Below, in pieces: positions 1 to 5,654 of a stretch of DNA of 5,654 nucleotides (the stretch's first letter is position 1; every line of letters starts with the position of its first letter). The notes beneath the pieces were generated by a model. It was not told where the DNA came from. It worked only from the letters and a program-made list of their open reading frames with translations, and made no database searches. Source of the stretch: Gemmatimonadota bacterium (GTDB taxonomy: Bacteria > Gemmatimonadota > Gemmatimonadetes > Gemmatimonadales > GWC2-71-9); the NCBI GenBank assembly GCA_003222235.1, contig QHVD01000183.1:1-5654 (forward strand), written 5' to 3'. Made by a program: the position numbers and the translations under genes.

Positions 1-2
1 CC

Positions 3-1457
3 ATGGGCGCCGCGCACGCGCTGGGCATCATCCACCGCGACGTGAAACCGGACAACATCCTGCTCGAGGGGAGCCGCGGCCGGGTGGTCGTGACCGACTT
101 CGGGATCGCGAAAGCCCTCTCCTCGACCACGGGCCCCGCGACGCTCACCGCGACTGGCGTGGCCATCGGCACGCCCCAGTACATGAGCCCGGAGCAGGCG
201 GCAGGAGATCGCGAGATCGACGGGCGCTCGGATATCTACAGCCTGGGCGTCGTGGCCTACCAGATGCTCACGGGCGAACTGCCGTTCCAGGCGCCGACGG
301 TGCCCGGCCTCTTGATGAAGCACATCACCGAGCGGGCGCCGCTCGTCACGGCGCTGTGTCCCGAGTGCCCCGAGGATCTCGCGGCCTGCGTGGCCCGTTG
401 CCTCGAGAAGGACCCTGACGACCGCTGGCCCACGGCCGATGCGCTGAGACGCGCGCTCGAATCGCGGAGCGCGACGGTCCAGGCGTCTCGACACTCGGGC
501 CCGGCGGCGGCGCGCGGGCCACGGCTTGCGACGCTCCCGGAGCCGCCCCCGTTCCGAGTCCCTCCCGCCCACCGCGGCGCCCCTGGACCACCCGCCGGCC
601 GCCGGTCGAGCCGCCGGCCCCGCGAACCGGCGCAGCTTGCCCCCACGGGCGAGCCCGATATCGTGCGCAAGGCCCGCTCGAGCTTCGTCTCGTGGGCTTC
701 CGTGGCCGGGGGCTGCATGGTGCTCGACGCCGCGACTGGGTCGCATGGATGGTGGCTGTTCGTAGCGGTCCCATGGGCCGCATTCGGTCTCCTCCCCATG
801 TACATGAAACTCTGGAACGCGGGCTACTCGTGGCGTGACGTGCTGCGCCGCCCGGCGGCGGTAGACGCCGTGGAGGCACGCCTCCGCGCGCGGTCGCCGG
901 ACCTCCCGCCCGCTCGGGCGGACGAGTTCGGCCGCCAGGCGGCAGCCGTGCAGCAAGCTCGCAGCGATCGCAAGGCGATCCTCCAGATCATGGAGCGTCT
1001 CCCCCAGTCCGAGAAGCAATTGCTCCCGGATGTCGCCGCCACGGTGGACGGGTTACTCAAGCGGGCGGAGGAGCTGGCGCAGATGCTGCACTCAATGAGC
1101 GCGGAGGTGGATCAGGGCGCGCTGGCCCGACTCGAACAGAAGATCGAGGCGACGAAGCGGCAGCCCGAAGGCCTGGAGCGCGAGCGTCAGCTGGGCCTGC
1201 TACAGCGGCAGCGCCAGGCGTTGACCGACTTGGTGACGCGGCGCCAGCTGGTCGAGGATCAGATCGAGTCGTGCGTGCTGGCGATGCAGAACGTGCGGTT
1301 CGACCTGCTGCGGCTCAGGTCGGCGGGCGTCGCCGCCGTGCTCGACGACCTCACGCACGCCACCCAGCAGGCGCGCGCCCTGTCGCGCGACGTCGACCAC
1401 GCGATCGCCGCGGCCGGGGAGATCAGGGAAGCGCTGGGGGAGGCCCCGCCCTCTTAG
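3..1457 (+). CDS. Membrane-anchored Ser/Thr protein kinase with coiled-coil tail (5' partial)
   Basis: This is the C-terminal part of a Hanks-type Ser/Thr kinase, which transfers ATP phosphate to protein Ser/Thr. The N-lobe (glycine loop, catalytic Lys) lies before the window, so the first ATG is an internal codon. Counting from it, the catalytic loop HRDVKPDN is at 11-18 (Asp13 the expected base, RD-type). DFG is at 32-34, the GTPQYMSPEQ activation/P+1 segment at 56-65, DGRSDIYSLG at 73-82, and the closing C-lobe CLEKDPDDRW at 133-142. A Pro/Arg-rich linker follows (about 160-220). Then come two hydrophobic helices (about 230-247 and 249-270) and a charged, Gln/Glu/Arg/Leu-rich region (285-475) that looks like coiled coil. 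With two membrane passes the tail would return to the cytoplasm with the kinase. No PASTA or other external sensor domain is visible. The stop overlaps the convergent gene by 4 bases. The kinase call is firm; its substrates and signal are unknown. Confidence 0.95.
   Translation: MGAAHALGIIHRDVKPDNILLEGSRGRVVVTDFGIAKALSSTTGPATLTATGVAIGTPQYMSPEQAAGDREIDGRSDIYSLGVVAYQMLTGELPFQAPTVPGLLMKHITERAPLVTALCPECPEDLAACVARCLEKDPDDRWPTADALRRALESRSATVQASRHSGPAAARGPRLATLPEPPPFRVPPAHRGAPGPPAGRRSSRRPREPAQLAPTGEPDIVRKARSSFVSWASVAGGCMVLDAATGSHGWWLFVAVPWAAFGLLPMYMKLWNAGYSWRDVLRRPAAVDAVEARLRARSPDLPPARADEFGRQAAAVQQARSDRKAILQIMERLPQSEKQLLPDVAATVDGLLKRAEELAQMLHSMSAEVDQGALARLEQKIEATKRQPEGLERERQLGLLQRQRQALTDLVTRRQLVEDQIESCVLAMQNVRFDLLRLRSAGVAAVLDDLTHATQQARALSRDVDHAIAAAGEIREALGEAPPS
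1454..1457. other. Interlocked stop codons of convergent genes
   Basis: The four bases TTAG contain the kinase's TAG on the + strand (1455-1457) and copy A's TAA on the - strand (1456-1454). No terminator-like hairpin with a T tract is visible on either side, so transcripts from the two strands probably run into each other's coding sequence and overlap at their 3' ends. Confidence 0.9.
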
Positions 1458-4400
1458 AAGGCTTCGCCGCGCCGACACCGCTGCAAGAGCGCCGGGCCGT
1501 CCTCGCGCGCCATGCCGAACTGCAGCAGCTCCCGCAGCTCGCGCAGCCCCGTCGCACAGTCGCCCGCCCGCAGCGCCGCCAACGCATGCAGGTCGCGCAA
1601 CGCGGCCCAGCTGGGAAGCCTCTCGACAGCCTCGGCGAGCAGCGACTGCGCCTGGCGCGGCGGGCCGAACTGGGCCAAGCGGGTCATCGCTTCCGTGAGG
1701 CCGGGTCGCGGGTATGGATGGCGTAACGTGCCGCGGGCCGCGGCCAGCGCGCCCTGGAGCTGCATGACGGCCTCGGCCCAGCGGCCGTCGCGGGCGGCGA
1801 CCACCGCGAGATCGGCGCGGGTCTCTGCAGGGTCCGCCCCCACGGCGAGGGCGCGCTCGAGCAGCACGCGGGCTCGATCCGTGTGGTTCCTCCGCAGCGC
1901 GAGAACTCCGGTCAACAGCACGGCATCGGGGTCGGGCCTCATCGCGACCAGGGGCGCCAGGGCGGAGTCGGCGAACCCGGACTGGCCCAGGGCGAGGAGC
2001 ATCCCCGCGGTCTGAACGGTCCAATAGGGATCGTGTGGATCGAGCCGGCGCGCCGCATCGACGTACTTGAGGCCGGTGGGATCCCAGCGGCGCAGAGTGA
2101 GCGCTTTTGCGAGCAGGAGACCGGAGCCCAGCCCGGCGCTGTCGGGGCTCCCGCGAAACGAGAGAAGCGAGTCGAGCACGTGTGGCTCGACCGGCATGTC
2201 GAGAAATCGGCGGGCGGCGACAAACTCAAGCTGCGGACGGTCGTCCCGGTGAACGACACTCGCCCGGCGTATCAGCCGCGCGGCGCCACTTTCGTCCAAC
2301 AGCAGCCGCCCGAAGTAGTCACGGGGCGTGTCCACCCTCAAATACTCACGTGCCAGGTCCCGTAACGCCCCGCTCGGCCCGACCAACTGCTCGAGCCAGG
2401 CCGGCTCGTACCGGAACGGACGGGTCGCGCCGAGGACCATGAGGTCTCCCGGCCCGCCGAGCCACACCTGCACGTGTGGAAACACGGCCCCCACGTTCCC
2501 CACGATGCTCGCGATCACGCCCAGGGGAAGTTGGTACGTCTGCACCCACTGGCAGAACACGCCGTCTTCCGCGAGGCGCGAGCGGACGATCCGGAAGAAC
2601 TCCGGGGTATACAGGGTCGCCACGCCGGCAAGCCACGGGTTGGACGGCTCGGAGACGATGACGTCGTACTCCGCCCGATCGAGCTGCAGCGCGCTTCGGG
2701 CGTCGTCTACGACCACGGACACGGTCGGACGGAACAGCGCCGAGTCGTTGACATGCGCGAAGAAGCGGCTCATCGCGAGGACCGCGGGCTCGATCTCCAC
2801 CACGCGCACGCGCCGGATCCCCGGGACCGCAGCAACGACGCGCGTGGTGACGCCACTGCCGTATCCGATCACGAGGGCCGACCCGGTGTTCGGCCGCGCC
2901 GCCACCGGCGCCAGGCCCAGCATGACCTGCGTGTCCATGTCGGCGTCGTCCGAGGCATCGGATTTCCCATTCACGCGAAGGGTCCGGCCGATGTCGGCTT
3001 CCCACACGGAGACGGTGGCGTTGCGACCTTCGTAGAACGCAAGCTGGCGGGCGCCTCGGTGCTCCAGGAACGCACGCCGCGCGGCCGGGGGCAGCGGCTC
3101 ACGGATGTAGATAGCGGGACCGAGGTCGAGGAGTTGGCTGTCCCACCGGGGACCGAGCACTGCCGTCATCAACCCGGCGCCTGCCAGGAAGCCCGCGCTC
3201 AGCACTCGGGGGCGGAGTTGCCGGTGCTCGCCGGCCGCCTCCGAGACTCCCAGCGCGGCGCCGACGGCGAGCACGAGGGTCGCTGCGACGCTCAGCAGCA
3301 CGCCGAGGCGCAAGGTAGTCTCGGTGCCGTAGGCCGTGACGAGGACGAACCCCGTCAGCGCCGCTCCCGCAATGCTGCCCAGGGTGTTGAGGGCGTACGC
3401 GTGCCCGACGTCGGCGCTGCGCGCCTCTCCCTCCCGGGCGACGAGCTCGGTGAGGAGCGGGAAGGTCATCCCCATCCCCACGGCCGGGACCAGCACGACG
3501 GCGCCGACGGCGCCGCAGAGCAACGCGAGCCTCGCCGCCGCCCCGAGCTGCTGCGGTTGGAAGACGAGGATGATGTATTCCGGGAGCAGGCTCAAGAAGA
3601 AGAACAACAGCGCGGCGCCGGCTGCGGTCACGCCCTGCGCCAGAGCAGCATCCGCCGCGGTGCGGCGCGCCGCCCCGCCCTGTCTCGCCACGAGCGCGCT
3701 ACCTACCCCGATCCCCAGCAGGAAGACGAGCAGCACGAGGGTGAACGCATAGCTCGACCCCCCGACGAGCATCGCCAGCACTCGAGTCCAGGCGATCTCG
3801 TCCAAGAGGGATACAAACGCGGTGATGGTGAGCAATGCGAGGGCAGTGCGACGAAGGGCGGTCGACGAAGGGGCCCCGGGCTTTCGCCCGGGGTCAGGGG
3901 CGTGTTGGGAAGCCGGGTGACCCCCGGCCGGAGCCCACTCACCCCGGGCGCCAGCCCCGGGACCCGAGAGGCGGAGCGCAATCGCACCGAGCGCCACGTT
4001 CAGCGCGGCGGTCGCCCACAGGCTCGCCCGGATGCCGACGTACTCGATCAAGAAAAAGCCGGCGAGGGCAGTGCCAGCGACGGCGCCGAGCGTGTTGAGC
4101 CCGTACAACCGCGCCAGCGACGGCTTCAGCTCCCTGCGCTCCGCGCCCATGAACGCGCGGGTCAGCACCGGCAGCGTCCCACCCATGAGGGTGGTCGGCA
4201 CAAGCAGCACGACGGCCGCGAGCCCGAAGCGCAAAGCCACACTCGCCCCGCCGGCGAGCTGCCAGGCTCCTGCGGCGCCGACGTAGACCCGGTGGGCGAG
4301 GGAAAGCACCAGCGGGGACACGAGGCCGAACAGGCCGATGGCGATCTCGAGCCAGCCATAGAGCGCCGTGGGCCTCGCGTGCCGGTCGGCGCGGCGGCCC

Positions 4401-4591
4401 CACAGCCAGGCGCCGAGGCCAAGACCTCCCATGTAGGCCGCCACGACCGTCGTCACCGACTGGATGGTGGAGCCGAATGCCTGATAGAGGAGCCGCACCC
4501 ACAGGAGCTCGTAGATGAGCCCCGTGGCTCCGGAAAGAAAGAAGAGGAGACTGTACGCCCTGGTGGCGCTTGAACGCACCGCCGCGCTCAC
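1454..4591 (-). CDS. Fused MFS-like transporter / spermidine synthase-like protein with TPR-like C-terminus (copy A)
   Basis: This complete 1045-residue gene has three parts. Residues 1-480 form an MFS-like membrane domain of two homologous halves: LNTLGAVAG at 165-173 echoes LNTLGSIAG at 401-409, and ELLWVRLL at 28-35 echoes EIAWTRVL at 265-272. Residues about 490-798 form a spermidine-synthase-like Rossmann domain with Gly-rich VIGYGSGVTT (574-583), acidic VVEIEP (597-602), VVDDARSAL (627-635) and YDVIVSEPSNPW (642-653). Residues about 825-1040 are TPR-like helices. Canonical aminopropyltransferases carry DxxDP where this has ExxNP, so ordinary spermidine synthesis is doubtful and the true reaction is unknown. 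A GC-rich linker (209-244) joins the membrane halves. The start GTG overlaps the upstream paralog's stop (GTGA). A second in-frame GTG at 4579 sits 11 bases after GGGAG and is an equally plausible start. Expression is probably coupled to copy B. The family assignment is firm; the function is not. Confidence 0.95.
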   Translation of the reverse strand: MSAAVRSSATRAYSLLFFLSGATGLIYELLWVRLLYQAFGSTIQSVTTVVAAYMGGLGLGAWLWGRRADRHARPTALYGWLEIAIGLFGLVSPLVLSLAHRVYVGAAGAWQLAGGASVALRFGLAAVVLLVPTTLMGGTLPVLTRAFMGAERRELKPSLARLYGLNTLGAVAGTALAGFFLIEYVGIRASLWATAALNVALGAIALRLSGPGAGARGEWAPAGGHPASQHAPDPGRKPGAPSSTALRRTALALLTITAFVSLLDEIAWTRVLAMLVGGSSYAFTLVLLVFLLGIGVGSALVARQGGAARRTAADAALAQGVTAAGAALLFFFLSLLPEYIILVFQPQQLGAAARLALLCGAVGAVVLVPAVGMGMTFPLLTELVAREGEARSADVGHAYALNTLGSIAGAALTGFVLVTAYGTETTLRLGVLLSVAATLVLAVGAALGVSEAAGEHRQLRPRVLSAGFLAGAGLMTAVLGPRWDSQLLDLGPAIYIREPLPPAARRAFLEHRGARQLAFYEGRNATVSVWEADIGRTLRVNGKSDASDDADMDTQVMLGLAPVAARPNTGSALVIGYGSGVTTRVVAAVPGIRRVRVVEIEPAVLAMSRFFAHVNDSALFRPTVSVVVDDARSALQLDRAEYDVIVSEPSNPWLAGVATLYTPEFFRIVRSRLAEDGVFCQWVQTYQLPLGVIASIVGNVGAVFPHVQVWLGGPGDLMVLGATRPFRYEPAWLEQLVGPSGALRDLAREYLRVDTPRDYFGRLLLDESGAARLIRRASVVHRDDRPQLEFVAARRFLDMPVEPHVLDSLLSFRGSPDSAGLGSGLLLAKALTLRRWDPTGLKYVDAARRLDPHDPYWTVQTAGMLLALGQSGFADSALAPLVAMRPDPDAVLLTGVLALRRNHTDRARVLLERALAVGADPAETRADLAVVAARDGRWAEAVMQLQGALAAARGTLRHPYPRPGLTEAMTRLAQFGPPRQAQSLLAEAVERLPSWAALRDLHALAALRAGDCATGLRELRELLQFGMAREDGPALLQRCRRGEAF
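3870..3960. repeat. GC-rich palindromic repeat tract inside copy A (linker-coding)
   Basis: The tract holds a perfect 8-base-pair hairpin (CCCCGGGC 3874-3881, loop TTTC, GCCCGGGG 3886-3893) and a second 6-base-pair hairpin (GCCGGG 3912-3917, 5-base loop, CCCGGC 3923-3928). A reiterated CCCCGGG motif occurs at 3942-3948 and 3955-3961. It is translated in frame as the Gly/Pro-rich loop (about residues 209-243) joining the two membrane halves of copy A. It looks like a dispersed intergenic-type palindromic repeat that has landed in, or been recruited as, a linker. The element type cannot be named from one occurrence. Confidence 0.55.
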
Positions 4592-4600
4592 TCCCGTCCG
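4577..4600 (-). promoter_or_regulatory. GTGA stop/start overlap and Shine-Dalgarno region of copy A
   Basis: On the - strand the last codons of copy B read CGG GAG TGA, and the final G plus TGA creates GTGA, so copy A's GTG start (4591-4589) overlaps copy B's stop by 4 bases. This arrangement normally means translational coupling by terminating ribosomes. The only purine-rich motif, GGGAG (4595-4591), overlaps the first GTG and cannot serve it, but lies 11 bases before a second in-frame GTG (4579-4577). Copy A may therefore start four codons later than the longest frame. Confidence 0.6.
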
Positions 4601-5226
4601 CGGCGGCAGCGCATCACGAGCCCGGGCCCGTCGTCCCGTTCGATCCCGAACTCGAGCAACACCAGGAACTGTCGCACCGCCTCATCGCAGCGGCCCGCCC
4701 GCAAGGCCGCCACTGCGGCGAGCTCGTGCAGCTTCGACCACCCGTCCCGGTTCGCGAGCGCCGCCTGCACGAGGCTGTCCGCCGCGTGCTCCGGGCCCTC
4801 CAGCACAAAGCGCGTCAGCGCGTCGCCTAGCCACTCCCGCGGATACGGGTGCCGCAGGGTTCCGCGCACGGCAGCGACTGCCGCCCGCGCGCCCGTTTCG
4901 GCTTCCACCCAGCGTTGCTCGTGTGCGGCCACGGCCGCGAGCGCTGCGCGCCCTTCCGCCGTGTCAGCGCCGGCGGCGAGGGCCCCCAGGAGGAGCGATC
5001 GGGCGCGGGTGTCCTCCCCGCGCTTCGCAGCGACCAACCCGCTCAAGAGCCACGCGTCGGGATCGCGTCCCGACCTGGCGAGGCGGGCGAGGGCGGAGTC
5101 GGCGAACGTCGTGTCCCCGAGGGCGAGCCGGATCGCCGCCACATGCACGGTCCAAAGGGGGTTGCCGGGATCGGCGCGCCGCGCGTCGTCGAGGTAGCGC
5201 AGTGCAGCGGGATCGCCGCGCCGCAC
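4588..5226 (-). CDS. Copy B, downstream frame: TPR-like C-terminal domain
   Basis: From the GTG at 5226 this frame gives 212 residues, but homology to copy A extends upstream in the same frame to about 5250 (LLFAKALT before the GTG). The GTG is therefore an internal Val, and no Shine-Dalgarno sequence precedes it convincingly. The protein is a helical repeat tail: alternating Ala/Leu-rich helix pairs such as FADSALARLA (41-50), DTRARSLLLGALAAGAD (72-88), RWVEAETGARAAVAAV (105-120) and AVAALRAGRCDEAVRQFLVLLEFG (171-194), in TPR style. RGTLRHPYPR (121-130) is identical in copy A, and both tails end in a DGP...RCRRG block. TPR-type tails usually bind protein partners; none can be named here. The TGA overlaps the start of copy A by 4 bases, making the pair a likely operon. 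If the frameshift is genuine, this part may go untranslated, or be reached only by reinitiation or slippage. Confidence 0.8.
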   Translation of the reverse strand: MRRGDPAALRYLDDARRADPGNPLWTVHVAAIRLALGDTTFADSALARLARSGRDPDAWLLSGLVAAKRGEDTRARSLLLGALAAGADTAEGRAALAAVAAHEQRWVEAETGARAAVAAVRGTLRHPYPREWLGDALTRFVLEGPEHAADSLVQAALANRDGWSKLHELAAVAALRAGRCDEAVRQFLVLLEFGIERDDGPGLVMRCRRGRE

Positions 5227-5228
5227 TG

Positions 5229-5654
5229 TCAGCGCCTTGGCAAAAAGGAGGGGCGAGACGCCGTCGCGACTCGCGGTCGGGGCCCCACGCCCTCGGTGTC
5301 GCGGCTGTCCAAGAAACGCCGCGCTGCCACGAACTCGAGCCGCGGCCGGTCGTCACGGTGGACGACGCCGGGGCGGGCGAGGAGTCCCGCCACACCAGCC
5401 TCTCCCAGGAGCAGGTGCCCGAAATACTGCTCCGGCCGATCGACCCCCAAGTACTCGAAACCGAGCTCTCCCAGCGCCCCGTGCGGACCCACGAGCCGCT
5501 CGAGCCACGCAGGCTCGTAGACGAAGGGCCTCGCCGACCCGAGCACCATCACGTCGCCGGGCGAGCTGAACCAGATCTGCACGTGTGGGAACACCGCTTT
5601 GAGGCTCCGCACGATGCCCGTCACGATGGGAACGGGGAGCTGATAGAGCTGCAC
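5229..5654 (-). CDS. Copy B, upstream frame: C-terminal part of spermidine synthase-like domain (partial)
   Basis: This open frame enters from beyond the window end, and the GTG at 5654 is an internal Val codon (VQLYQL, matching VQTYQL of copy A), not a start. Residues 1-116 cover the last strands and helices of the synthase-like domain plus the linker that leads to the TPR tail. They include AVFPHVQIW, SPGDVMVLG, YEPAWLERLVGP and the block VVHRDDRP-LEFVAARRFLD, all shared with copy A. After Asp116 the similarity to copy A stops. The remaining 25 residues are Arg/Pro-rich and end at TGA (5231-5229), as expected for out-of-frame translation past a frameshift. On its own this fragment lacks the SAM/nucleoside-binding motifs, which would be encoded beyond the window. 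It is real coding sequence, but probably not an independent gene. Confidence 0.8.
   Translation of the reverse strand: MQLYQLPVPIVTGIVRSLKAVFPHVQIWFSSPGDVMVLGSARPFVYEPAWLERLVGPHGALGELGFEYLGVDRPEQYFGHLLLGEAGVAGLLARPGVVHRDDRPRLEFVAARRFLDSRDTEGVGPRPRVATASRPSFLPRR
5251..5306 (-). other. Frameshift interval in copy B
   Basis: The upstream frame matches copy A up to the RRFLD codons (ending at 5307) and the downstream frame from LLFAKAL (starting at 5250). The 56 bases between need one extra base, or two fewer, to keep phase. Third-position GC stays high in the upstream frame until GGG CCC and in the downstream frame after it, which puts the switch most likely at the self-complementary octamer GGGGCCCC (5279-5286). 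A C TTT TTG run (5247-5241), just outside the interval, is the alternative place where reading could move by -1. Confidence 0.7.

Larger units (their letters stand above)
4588..5654 (-). pseudogene. Second fused MFS/spermidine synthase-TPR gene (copy B), 3' part, frameshifted as sequenced
   Basis: Two adjacent - strand open frames (5654-5229, then the frame ending at 4588) align end to end with copy A from about its residue 683 to its C-terminus, so they are one gene read in two frames. The first 116 residues align without gaps to copy A 683-798, with about 77 identities by hand count. Homology then resumes in the other frame at LLFAKALTVRR, matching LLLAKALTLRR of copy A. Between the RRFLD codons and this point lie 56 bases (5306-5251), which is not a multiple of three. 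The membrane domain and the Gly-rich part of the synthase domain must lie beyond the window end. The break could be a real inactivating mutation, a base-calling error at GGGGCCCC (5279-5286), or, less likely, programmed slippage. Both flanking parts keep good coding character, so any lesion would be recent. Confidence 0.8.

Noticed and set aside
3..5. ATG at base 3 as the kinase start
   Set aside because: It falls only ten residues before the HRD catalytic loop, and a kinase needs a full N-lobe upstream, so the gene begins outside the window.
1200..2024. A 274-codon - strand open frame spanning the end of the kinase gene and of copy A
   Set aside because: It overlaps two well-supported genes in another frame and gives low-complexity Arg/Gly/Ala sequence with no recognisable motif.
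3874..3893. Strong hairpin read as a transcription terminator
   Set aside because: It lies in the middle of an intact reading frame and is not followed by a T tract on either strand.
3942..3961. Repeated CCCCGGG motifs as a CRISPR-like or tandem array
   Set aside because: The units are too short and irregularly spaced, with no constant repeat length or spacers.
2474..4573. A 699-codon open frame on the + strand opposite copy A
   Set aside because: It is a shadow frame of a very GC-rich gene. The translation is Arg/Gly/Glu/His-rich with no domain or hydrophobic pattern, while the - strand frame has clear family homology and membrane helices.
5224..5226. GTG at 5226 as the start of an independent TPR gene
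   Set aside because: Homology to copy A continues upstream of it in the same frame (LLFAKALT) and no suitably spaced ribosome site was seen, so it is an internal Val codon.

Overview
The window is uniformly GC-rich and densely packed, with no intergenic gap longer than a few bases. The gene content is a Hanks-type Ser/Thr kinase with a membrane hairpin, and two tandem giant MFS/spermidine-synthase/TPR fusions. This suggests a high-GC, multicellular-soil-type bacterium. Gemmatimonadota is my best guess, with Acidobacteriota or Myxococcota as alternatives. The assignment is inferred from gene style only and no taxonomic marker gene is present.

Layout. On the + strand, bases 3-1457 encode the C-terminal two-thirds or so of a Ser/Thr protein kinase. 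Its N-lobe lies before the window. The kinase core is followed by a Pro/Arg-rich linker, a two-helix membrane hairpin and a long coiled-coil tail. Converging on it from the - strand, with the two stop codons interlocked in a 4-base overlap (1454-1457), is a complete 1045-residue protein (1454-4591, copy A). Copy A joins a 12-13 helix MFS-like membrane domain to a spermidine-synthase-like Rossmann domain and a TPR-like helical tail. Immediately upstream on the - strand is the 3' part of a second, paralogous gene (copy B, 4588-5654, running off the window end). It overlaps copy A's start by 4 bases (GTGA). In this sequence copy B is split into two reading frames by one frameshift located between 5251 and 5306.

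How they may work together. Copy B and copy A look like a translationally coupled tandem pair from an old duplication: about two-thirds amino-acid identity in the synthase C-terminus, and visibly lower in the TPR tail. The kinase is convergent and need not be functionally linked. The reaction of such MFS/spermidine-synthase fusions is not established. Both canonical active-site aspartates of the aminopropyltransferase signature are replaced in copy A (SEPSNP instead of DxxDP), so polyamine synthesis should not be assumed.

The most notable signals are the tandem duplicated fusion genes, the frameshift in copy B (next to a GGGGCCCC octamer and a T5 run), a GC-rich palindromic repeat tract translated in frame as the cytoplasmic linker of copy A, and a possible 13th membrane segment that would place copy A's synthase and TPR domains outside the cytoplasm.
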